Shown here: one piece after another, positions 1 to 5,369 of the stretch
Position numbering within the stretch: the first letter of the stretch is position 1
How the letters are laid out: each line of letters opens with the position of its first letter
DNA from: Candidatus Gallimonas intestinigallinarum
GTDB lineage: Bacteria > Bacillota_A > Clostridia > Christensenellales > Borkfalkiaceae
Direction of reading: 5' to 3'
NCBI GenBank assembly: GCA_019116405.1
Contig: DXBS01000032.1
Span: 1-5,369 of the forward strand
DNA: 5,369 bases
The notes under the pieces: generated by a model
Databases searched by the model: none
The model's input: the letters and a program-made list of their open reading frames with translations, nothing else
Told to the model about the DNA's origin: nothing
Program-made: the position numbers and the translations under genes

Positions 1-1366
1 TGTCGTTATAGTCGATCTTGATATAGTGGAAGTCATTCTCTTTGAGAAAGTCGACCATGCGCGCGGAGATATACGCCTCCACTTCCGGCTTTCTCAGATC
101 AAAAAAGCGGCGGTTTTTGCTCGTGATTACCGTATTATCCCGCTTCAGGAGCATGTCCTCGTTGTAGAACGCCTCAGAATCCCGCCCCGCATTCTCAAAC
201 TCGAACCAGATACCGGGGACTTTCCCCTCGGCACGGATGGCGTCCGACACCGCCTTGATGCCGTCCGGGAAGAGAAGCTTGCTCTGCTGCCAGTCGCCGA
301 TGGCGTTGCACCAGCCCTTGTCGTCCGGCTTGTACCAGCCGCAGTCGATGACAAAATAGTCAACGGGAAAGGGCCTGATCGCCTGTAAGATCGCCTTGAT
401 ATTCTCCTCGGACGGGCAGCCCCAGGTCGTGCAGTACTCATTGAAGAGAACGGGCATCGACTGCTCGCTCTCGGGGACGGCAAGACGGGCGTCCTGTTCA
501 TGCACGAAGGCGTTGCAGACGGCATTCAGCCCGCCCCGCTTGACGGTAAAATACGCCTTGGGCGATGCAAACGTCCCGCCCGCGGGGATCACTTTTCTCC
601 AGTGCGCGAACTCATAGTCCCCCATGCCGGCAGAGACAGAGCAGCTCTCCTTCTCCTCGTAGACTTCCATCTGCCAGGAGTAGGGCGCATCCAGCATGAC
701 GCCCCAGGTGATATCCGCGTCCATCTCCTCGATGGCGGCAAACGGGAAGTAGCCACGGTTGGGCATACTGCCCACCTGCCCCCACTTCTCCGCCTTGACG
801 CCGTAGCGCGCCCAGCTCATGTCCAGCCCGAGGTGGGCAAAGTCGTCCGTTTTCAGGCGGCATTCGCGCGACCAGGCGCTCGTCATGCGGTGCAGCCGCA
901 GCCCGATCGTCGAATTGACGCCAACGGACGGCGCAATGATGCCGCTTAATGAGAGGCTCTCCAGCATCTCCAGCGTGCGTGCCTCCTCCGAGGCGTTCTC
1001 ATAGACGATCTGCACGGTAAAGACGCCCGTTCCCGCCGAATAGGACAGAATGTGCGTATAGAGGTTGCCGCGCGCGTCCGAAAGCAGGGTTATAACCCCC
1101 TTCTCGTCCGCCGCCTGCGACTCCACGTTGAGGAGCGTCCCTTCGCGGTTGCGCATCGTGACGCCCTGCGTATAGTCGATGAGCCCCTCGTCCCCCGTGA
1201 AGGCGACCTGCACGAGGCTGTCACAGCACAGGTTTGCGTCCTTGCCCAGCGCCCAGTCGGCGGGATACGCCGCAAGCCCGATCATTGTCTTGCCCTCGTG
1301 TCCCTCGACGGGCGTTTCGATATAGTAGACGGCGGTGTCGCCGAAGACATACTTTTTGAAAAACAT
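1..1366 (-). CDS. GH36 alpha-galactosidase-type glycoside hydrolase, 3' end missing
   Basis: The frame starts at ATG 1366 and stays open for 455 codons to the left edge, so the C-terminal part is missing. Residues 1 to about 300 fit the beta-sandwich domain that precedes the barrel in GH36. From about residue 305 the TIM barrel begins. FNEYCTTWG (about 308-316), VIDCGWY (D341), GDW followed by a FPDGIKAV stretch, GIWFEFENAG (385-394) and KIDYND are typical of clan GH-D retaining alpha-galactosidases. D452 in KIDYND matches the catalytic nucleophile; the acid/base Asp would lie outside the window. No signal peptide is seen, so the enzyme is probably cytoplasmic and acts on imported oligosaccharides. 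The start is supported by a GAGG four bases upstream, a short spacing, and a 54-base gap from araA. The family mostly cleaves alpha-galactosides. Because it sits last in an arabinose operon, a beta-L-arabinopyranoside substrate is also possible; that part is inference. Confidence 0.86.
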   Translation of the reverse strand, partial: MFFKKYVFGDTAVYYIETPVEGHEGKTMIGLAAYPADWALGKDANLCCDSLVQVAFTGDEGLIDYTQGVTMRNREGTLLNVESQAADEKGVITLLSDARGNLYTHILSYSAGTGVFTVQIVYENASEEARTLEMLESLSLSGIIAPSVGVNSTIGLRLHRMTSAWSRECRLKTDDFAHLGLDMSWARYGVKAEKWGQVGSMPNRGYFPFAAIEEMDADITWGVMLDAPYSWQMEVYEEKESCSVSAGMGDYEFAHWRKVIPAGGTFASPKAYFTVKRGGLNAVCNAFVHEQDARLAVPESEQSMPVLFNEYCTTWGCPSEENIKAILQAIRPFPVDYFVIDCGWYKPDDKGWCNAIGDWQQSKLLFPDGIKAVSDAIRAEGKVPGIWFEFENAGRDSEAFYNEDMLLKRDNTVITSKNRRFFDLRKPEVEAYISARMVDFLKENDFHYIKIDYND

Positions 1367-1381
1367 ACTACCTCATAAAGT

Positions 1382-1408
1382 GCGGGGCGGTACACCGTAC
1401 CGCCCCGC
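1382..1408 (-). terminator. GC-rich intercistronic hairpin between araA and the GH36 gene
   Basis: A perfect 12-base inverted repeat (gcggggcggtac / gtaccgccccgc) flanks a 3-base loop. It begins 12 bases after the araA stop codon and ends 8 bases before the GAGG of the hydrolase. In the minus-strand transcript the stem is followed by ACUUUAUGAGG, so there is only a three-base U run. It is therefore a poor intrinsic terminator and more likely a partial terminator, an attenuator or a 3'-end stabiliser that sets expression of the hydrolase relative to araA. The structure is read directly from the sequence; the role is inferred. Confidence 0.5.
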
Positions 1409-1420
1409 CATGTTCGCGTT

Positions 1421-2878
1421 TTACTTAAGCTTCCAGACCTGATCTGCCCACATCAGATCCTTCTTGAACTGCTCGAGCTTGGTGTTCTCGTCGATGACGA
1501 CAACTTCAATGCCCCACATATTGCCCAGATCCGCCATCTCCTGCACGGAGAGCTTGGAGGAGACAACCGTGTGGTGCGCGCCGCCCGCATAGATCCAGGC
1601 AGCAACGCCGTCCTTGAAGTTGGGCTGATACTTCCACATCAGGCCGCCGACAGGCAGGTTGGGCATCTTATGAGGATACTTGACCAGCTCGATCTTCTGG
1701 ATGATGAGGCGCAGTCTGTCGCCCATATCGATCATGGAGACTGCGACTGCTTCGGGCGCGGAAATGCCCTCAAACACGAGACGCGCGGGATCAGACTTGC
1801 CGCCGATGCCCAGAGGATGCACCTGAATCTGCGGCTTGGTTGCCGCGAACTGAGGCGAGACCTCGAGCATGTGTGCGCCGAGGCAGAGCCCGTCCGCAAG
1901 GTCATAGGTGTAGTCCTCCATGAGGCCCGTGCCCGTCTGCCCCGCCATGTACTGCATGACGGCACCGAGAGCCGCGATCTTCCAGTCGCCCTCTGCGCCG
2001 AAGCCGTAGCCCTTGCCCTGCAGATCCTGAATGGCGAGGCCGGGAAGCTGGCTGAGCCCGTGCAGTGCGCCGAAGTGATCGACGATGCCGATATAGCCGC
2101 CCTTCTCCTTGCAAAACTTGTCGATCGCGATCTCATACTTCGCCTGCTCTCTCACGACGTCGATGCGCTTGGTGCCCATCATGTACTTTTCGTCGTACTC
2201 CGCCATGAGCGCGTCCACTTCCGCATCCGTGACCTTCTCGATATACTCGACAAGATCACCGATGGGATAGTAGTCCACCTGCCAGCCGAGGTCGATGTGC
2301 GCCTCGACCTTGTCGCCTTCGGTGACGGCAACGTCGCGCATGTTGTCCGAGAAGCGGCAGACCTTGACCGTCTTGGAGAACGCATAGCCCGCGGCAACCT
2401 TGCACCAGGAAGCGAGCTGCTTCAAAGCCTCTTCATCCTTGTAGTAGCCGACGATGACCTTGTTGTCCATTCTCAGCCTTGTGACGATATAGCCGAACTC
2501 TCTGTCGCCGTGCGCAGCCTGATTTTCGTTCATGAAGTCCATGTCGATGGTGTCGTAAGGAAGCTTCTCGTTGTACTGCGTCGCGAAGTGGCACATGGGC
2601 TTTTGCAGCATTTTCAGACCCTTGATCCACATCTTCGCAGGGGAGAACGTGTGGCACCAAGTGATGATACCGATGCAGTTATCGTCCGCGTTCACCTGCT
2701 TGACCGCCGCAATGACCTCGTCCGAGCTCTTGCACGTCGTCAGATATTTGACGGTGACGGGCATTTTGGAGTTGACGTAATTCGCCATCTCTTCGGAGTG
2801 CTGCGCAACGTGCGCGAGCACGTCGTCGCCGTACAGCGTCTGCGAGCCGGTGAGCCAATAAACTACTTTCTCTTTCAT
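1421..2878 (-). CDS. araA: L-arabinose isomerase AraA
   Basis: This cytoplasmic, divalent-metal-dependent (usually Mn2+) enzyme interconverts L-arabinose and L-ribulose, the first step of the pathway. The product is 485 residues, close to the roughly 500 of characterised AraA proteins. The N-terminus (VVYWLTGSQTLYGDDVL) carries the typical Rossmann-like opening, followed by IITWCHTFSPAKMWI near residue 75. The four metal and catalytic positions are present: E296 in GAEGDWK, E321 in GLMEDYTYDL, H336 in LGAHMLEV, and H435/H436 in AGGAHHT. The gene ends in TAA. The frame is open upstream as far as 3022, but ATG 2878 is chosen because the family N-terminus starts there, a GAGGT lies seven bases upstream, and the upstream extension is low-complexity sequence overlapping another gene. 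It sits 34 bases after the 58-codon gene, downstream of araD. Confidence 0.97.
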   Translation of the reverse strand: MKEKVVYWLTGSQTLYGDDVLAHVAQHSEEMANYVNSKMPVTVKYLTTCKSSDEVIAAVKQVNADDNCIGIITWCHTFSPAKMWIKGLKMLQKPMCHFATQYNEKLPYDTIDMDFMNENQAAHGDREFGYIVTRLRMDNKVIVGYYKDEEALKQLASWCKVAAGYAFSKTVKVCRFSDNMRDVAVTEGDKVEAHIDLGWQVDYYPIGDLVEYIEKVTDAEVDALMAEYDEKYMMGTKRIDVVREQAKYEIAIDKFCKEKGGYIGIVDHFGALHGLSQLPGLAIQDLQGKGYGFGAEGDWKIAALGAVMQYMAGQTGTGLMEDYTYDLADGLCLGAHMLEVSPQFAATKPQIQVHPLGIGGKSDPARLVFEGISAPEAVAVSMIDMGDRLRLIIQKIELVKYPHKMPNLPVGGLMWKYQPNFKDGVAAWIYAGGAHHTVVSSKLSVQEMADLGNMWGIEVVVIDENTKLEQFKKDLMWADQVWKLK

Positions 2879-2885
2879 AATGTTT

Positions 2886-2890
2886 ACCTC
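2886..2890 (-). promoter_or_regulatory. Ribosome binding site of araA
   Basis: GAGGT on the minus strand lies seven bases before ATG 2878, with a second purine run (GGAAAGGAA) just upstream and an A/T-rich leader (about 2901-2920) before that. This fixes the araA start at 2878 rather than at any in-frame upstream start up to 3022. The unstructured A-rich leader suggests efficient initiation independent of the upstream small gene. Confidence 0.8.
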
Positions 2891-2912
2891 ATTCCTTTCC
2901 AAAGATATATTT

Positions 2913-3089
2913 TTATTTTTTCTCCGGAACCGCCGGAGTACGGAACACAAGGATCGCCCCGCAGTTGGGCGTGGAGAGCACGGAGACGAGCGTATCGCCC
3001 CTGCTCTCGCGTTCGTTGGCAAGCGCGGCGATGCGCGCCGCCCGCTTTTTGGGATCGGGCATGTAGCCGATGATTTCCGTCTCGATCAT
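2913..3089 (-). CDS. Hypothetical 58-residue protein between araD and araA
   Basis: This short gene starts at ATG 3089, one base after the araD stop codon, and ends with TAA at 2913-2915. It encodes 58 residues that begin MIETEIIGYMPDPKKR and include GDTLVSVLSTPNCGAILVFR. I do not recognise the family. About four fifths of its codons end in G or C, as in the neighbouring genes, which argues for real coding. The pattern suggests a strand (residues 3-9), a charged helix (13-30) and two strands (33-39 and 44-50), a compact beta-alpha-beta-beta layout. There is one Cys (C43), no signal peptide and no membrane segment. No strong Shine-Dalgarno precedes it, so translation is probably coupled to araD termination. 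A small regulator or an accessory of the arabinose enzymes would be guesses. A vestige of a longer gene is the main alternative. Confidence 0.6.
   Translation of the reverse strand: MIETEIIGYMPDPKKRAARIAALANERESRGDTLVSVLSTPNCGAILVFRTPAVPEKK
2922..2938 (-). repeat. Short inverted repeat at the end of the 58-codon gene
   Basis: A six-base perfect stem (ctccgg / ccggag) flanks a five-base loop, within the last codons of the small gene. On the minus strand it is followed by A-rich, not U-rich, sequence, so it is not an intrinsic terminator. It may be only a consequence of coding sequence. Confidence 0.3.
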
Positions 3090-3090
3090 C

Positions 3091-3795
3091 TTACTTCTTT
3101 TTCGTCTGACCGTAGTATGCGTTCTTGCCGTGCTTTCTCAGGTAGTGCTTGTCAATCATGAACTGATCGGCGCGCTCCGCATGGGGATTGACCGCCTCGG
3201 TGATGAACGCCATTTTTGCGACCTCTTCGAGAACGGTCGCGTTGTAAACGGAATTGTCCGCGTCCTTGCCGAATGCGAACACGCCGTGGCTCTTGATGAG
3301 CACGCCGGGGACTTCGAGCGGTTTCAGGCTGGAATTGCGGAACTTTTCAATGATGGCAAGCCCCGTATTCTTTTCGTACTCGCCCTCGATCTCCTCTTTG
3401 GTGAGCGAACGCGCGCAGGGAATATCGCCGTAGAAATAATCGGCGTGCGTCGTTCCGTAGAACGGAATGCTGCGCCCCGCCTGCGCCCATGCGGTCGCGA
3501 ACGTGGAGTGCGTGTGCGTCACGCCGCCGACGTCGGGGAACGCCTTATAAAACTCGATATGCGTGGGCGTATCGGACGAAGGGCGCAGATCGCCTTCGAC
3601 GACCTTTCCGTTCAGATCGACGACGACCATATCCTCCGCCTTCATTTCGTCGTACTCCACGCCCGAAGGCTTGATGACGATGAGCCCGCTCTCGCGGTCG
3701 ATCTCGGAAACGTTGCCCCACGTAAACAGGACGAGTTTATGCTTGACGAGATCGAGATTCGCTTTCAGGACTTTCTCTTTCAATGCTTCCAACAT
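3091..3795 (-). CDS. araD: L-ribulose-5-phosphate 4-epimerase AraD
   Basis: This cytoplasmic Zn2+-dependent enzyme of the class II aldolase/adducin fold converts L-ribulose-5-phosphate to D-xylulose-5-phosphate by retro-aldol cleavage and re-addition, the last step of the arabinose route. The product is 234 residues, near the 231 of the E. coli enzyme. The active-site set is complete and shifted by one from E. coli numbering: N28 in TWGNVS, the KPSG phosphate loop (42-45), SSD with D75, Zn ligands H94 and H96 in THTHS and H170 in KSHG, catalytic D119 in THADY, H217, and Y228 near the C-terminus. The Tyr, together with D119, separates it from plain fuculose aldolases. GGAGG lies nine bases before the ATG. 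It follows the kinase by 84 bases, with a hairpin in the gap, and touches the next small gene. It ends in TAA. Confidence 0.97.
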   Translation of the reverse strand: MLEALKEKVLKANLDLVKHKLVLFTWGNVSEIDRESGLIVIKPSGVEYDEMKAEDMVVVDLNGKVVEGDLRPSSDTPTHIEFYKAFPDVGGVTHTHSTFATAWAQAGRSIPFYGTTHADYFYGDIPCARSLTKEEIEGEYEKNTGLAIIEKFRNSSLKPLEVPGVLIKSHGVFAFGKDADNSVYNATVLEEVAKMAFITEAVNPHAERADQFMIDKHYLRKHGKNAYYGQTKKK

Positions 3796-3804
3796 ACTGT
3801 CATT

Positions 3805-3809
3805 CCTCC
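3805..3809 (-). promoter_or_regulatory. Ribosome binding site of araD
   Basis: A perfect GGAGG on the minus strand is spaced nine bases from ATG 3795. It is the strongest Shine-Dalgarno in the window and shows that araD is initiated independently, despite the hairpin and the amber codon in the gene before it. Confidence 0.8.
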
Positions 3810-3836
3810 AAAATTCATCGTTTTCTTACAAAACAG

Positions 3837-3868
3837 CCGCGCGGGACAGGGAAAGTGTCCCGCAGCGG
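3837..3868 (-). terminator. GC-rich hairpin between the kinase gene and araD
   Basis: An eight-base perfect stem (gcgggaca / tgtcccgc) with a seven-base loop is extended by four further pairs (ccgc / gcgg) across a single-base bulge at 3864. It begins 11 bases after the kinase stop codon. In the minus-strand transcript it is followed by CUGUUUUGUAAG, a weak U-rich tail, so partial intrinsic termination is plausible. Since araD and araA lie downstream with no obvious new promoter, full termination here is unlikely. It probably attenuates or protects a 3' end. Confidence 0.5.
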
Positions 3869-3879
3869 ACGTATTCTTT

Positions 3880-5369
3880 TCAGTATTTGAGGGAGCGCGT
3901 CGCCTCGCGGACGATGGGAAGCCCCTCCACATAGCGCTTGCCGAACTCCTCGAAACCCGCGACGTTTTCGGGATCGGGCGCGAGCGTAACGCCCTCCTGC
4001 CCCGCAAACACGCGTTCGTCGAGGTACTCGTCGAGCGGCTCGCCGTCCTTCTTGGTGATGAGGTAGTTGGCGAGGATCGCCATGCCCCACGCGCCGCCTT
4101 CGCCCGCCGTTTTCATGACGGTAACAGGCGCATTGATCGCCGCGGCGAGATAACTCTGCCCCACGCGCTCCGTCTTGAAGAGACCGCCGTGACCGGTGAT
4201 GCGGTCGAGCTTGACGCCCTACTCTTTGAGCATGATGTCGCACCCGACTTTGAGCGCGCCGAACGCCGCATAGAGATGCGTGCGCATGAAGTTTGCAAGG
4301 TTGAATTTGCCCTCCGCCGTGCGGACAAAGAGCGGACGCCCCTTTTCGACTTTGGTGACGTGCTCGTTGGAAACGTAGTTGTACGCCAGCAGTCCGCCGC
4401 AGTCTTTATCGCCCTTCTCCGATTCAAAGTAGAGCATATCGTAGAGCTTCCACTTGGGGATCTCCACGCCTGCGAGCGCGGCAAATTCGCCGAACATATT
4501 GACCCAGCCGTTGATATCGGACGTGCAGTTGTTACAGTGGACCATGCCGACGAGATCGCCGACGGGCGTCGTGACGAGATCGATCTCGGGATAGGGCTTG
4601 GAAAGCTCCTTTTCGAGAACGATCATGGCAAAGACGGAAGTCCCCGCCGAGACGTTGCCCGTGCGCTTGCGCACGCTGTTGGTTGCGACCATGCCCGTGC
4701 CGGCGTCCCCCTCGTGCGGGCAGAGCGGGATCCCCGCTTTGAGGTTGCCCGTGGGATCGAGGAACTTCGCGCCCTCCTCGGTGAGCGTTCCCGCGTTCTC
4801 GCCCGCGAGCAGAATGTCGGGAAGGATATCCTCCACCTTGAAGGGAACTTTCCCCTTGACGAGGTCGTTGAACTTTTTCAGCATGACCTTGTCGTACTGT
4901 TTTGTTTCGGGATCGACGGGGAACATACCGGAAGCCTCGCCGATGCCGAGCACCTTTCTGCCCGTCAGTTTCCAATGCACGTAGCCTTCCAGCGTCGTCT
5001 GGAAGACGATGTCTTTGACGTGCTCCTCTCCGTTCAGGATCGCCTGATAGAGATGCGCGATCGACCAGCGCGCGGGAATATGGTAGTTGAAAAGCTCCGT
5101 GAGTTTCTCGCCCGCCTCCGCCGCGGTATTATTGCGCCATGTGCGGAAGGGAACGAGAATTTCATCGTTCTTATCGAACACCATATAACCGTGCATCATC
5201 GCGGAAAAGCCCATCGCGCCGACAGTCGTGAGCGTGACGCCGTACTTCTCTTTGACGTCCGCCGCCATTCTTGCGTAACAATCCTGCAAGCCTTCGCGGA
5301 TCGCGTCGAGCGAATACGTCCAGATCCCGCCTATGTGCTGATTCTCCCACTCGTGACTGCCCGATGCAA
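3880..5369 (-). CDS. araB: L-ribulokinase (FGGY family, AraB-type), 5' end missing, interrupted by an in-frame TAG
   Basis: This kinase would phosphorylate L-ribulose with ATP in the cytoplasm. The frame enters from the right edge and ends with TGA at 3880-3882. Numbered from the first full codon, it has 382 residues, then TAG (4219-4221), then 112 residues in the same frame. Roughly 35 N-terminal residues, including the DxGxT phosphate loop, lie outside. Visible motifs are [10 protein letters not shown] at the start, [17 protein letters not shown] and [20 protein letters not shown] (substrate side), HEGDAGTGM with the likely catalytic base D221, [10 protein letters not shown] (237-246), and [12 protein letters not shown]. 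After the TAG come [16 protein letters not shown] and [13 protein letters not shown], parts of the C-terminal nucleotide-binding domain. Under the standard code the protein ends at 4219 and would probably be inactive. The type resembles kinases often annotated as xylulokinase; L-ribulokinase is favoured by araD and araA next door. Confidence 0.85.
4219..4221 (-). other. In-frame amber (TAG) codon inside the kinase gene
   Basis: Plus-strand CTA reads TAG on the coding strand, between ...DIMLKE and [12 protein letters not shown].... The frame is the same on both sides, with no insertion or deletion, and the 112 codons that follow are intact and motif-rich. A one-base change from CAG (Gln) or GAG (Glu) would explain it, and family members, as I recall them, have Glu or Gln around this point. 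It may be a sequencing error, a recent nonsense mutation, or a codon that is read through. Confidence 0.9.

Noticed and set aside
26..949. Overlapping plus-strand open frames opposite the GH36 gene
   Set aside because: They are antisense to a gene with clear GH36 motifs and show no family features or ribosome binding sites of their own.
2895..2945. A possible internal promoter in the A/T-rich stretch before araA
   Set aside because: TATATC could serve as a -10 box, but no -35-like hexamer occurs at the usual 16-18 base spacing. The A/T-rich stretch is better explained as an unstructured translation leader.
2879..3022. A 48-residue N-terminal extension of AraA
   Set aside because: It overlaps the 58-codon gene in another frame, has no family similarity, and a good ribosome binding site precedes ATG 2878, where AraA proteins normally begin.
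1571..3073. A 500-codon open frame on the plus strand opposite araA
   Set aside because: It is a mirror of araA. The GC-rich wobble positions of araA leave few stops in the opposite frame. The translation is rich in Arg, His, Leu and Val with no recognisable motif, and araA has all its catalytic residues.
3820..3834. A five-base inverted repeat (gtttt / aaaac) before araD
   Set aside because: It is short, A/T-only apart from one pair, and expected by chance; it overlaps the U-rich tail of the hairpin next to it.
3880..4164. A separate gene starting at GTG 4164 for the kinase C-terminus
   Set aside because: The frame is continuous with the upstream kinase, and conserved GHGGLFKT residues lie before the GTG. 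An independent start would leave them out. Its only purine-rich sequence (GGAG) is three bases away, too close to be convincing.

Overview
The window reads almost entirely on the minus strand as one L-arabinose operon. In transcription order, from right to left, it holds: an FGGY-family L-ribulokinase (araB-type, 5' end cut off at the right edge), L-ribulose-5-phosphate 4-epimerase (araD), an unrecognised 58-codon gene, L-arabinose isomerase (araA), and the first 455 codons of a GH36 alpha-galactosidase-type glycoside hydrolase that runs off the left edge. Gaps are short (1 to 84 bases), no gene lies convincingly on the plus strand, and no RNA gene, insertion sequence, phage or CRISPR feature is visible. 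The operon promoter must lie beyond the right edge.

Together the genes form a complete route. The hydrolase would release a terminal sugar from plant glycans or oligosaccharides. AraA converts L-arabinose to L-ribulose, the kinase makes L-ribulose-5-phosphate, and AraD makes D-xylulose-5-phosphate for the pentose phosphate pathway. All products look cytoplasmic; no signal peptide is visible on any start that can be seen.

The most unusual point is an in-frame amber codon (TAG, 4219-4221) inside the kinase. Reading through it gives a continuous frame of 494 sense codons plus the TAG, with every expected C-terminal motif. Stopping at it removes the C-terminal 112 residues, which hold part of the nucleotide site. 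This is a recent nonsense mutation, a base-calling error, or readthrough/recoding. The other four complete gene ends seen here use TAA (three) or TGA (one).

Two intercistronic gaps carry strong GC-rich hairpins (3837-3868 and 1382-1408), each starting 11-12 bases after the upstream stop codon. They may set 3' ends or the relative expression of segments of the operon.

The likely host is a fairly GC-rich anaerobic gut or rumen bacterium, probably Clostridia. This is inferred from the kinase type (close to the Bacteroides/Clostridia L-ribulokinase as I remember it), strong purine-rich ribosome binding sites and GC-rich wobble positions. The assignment is only tentative.
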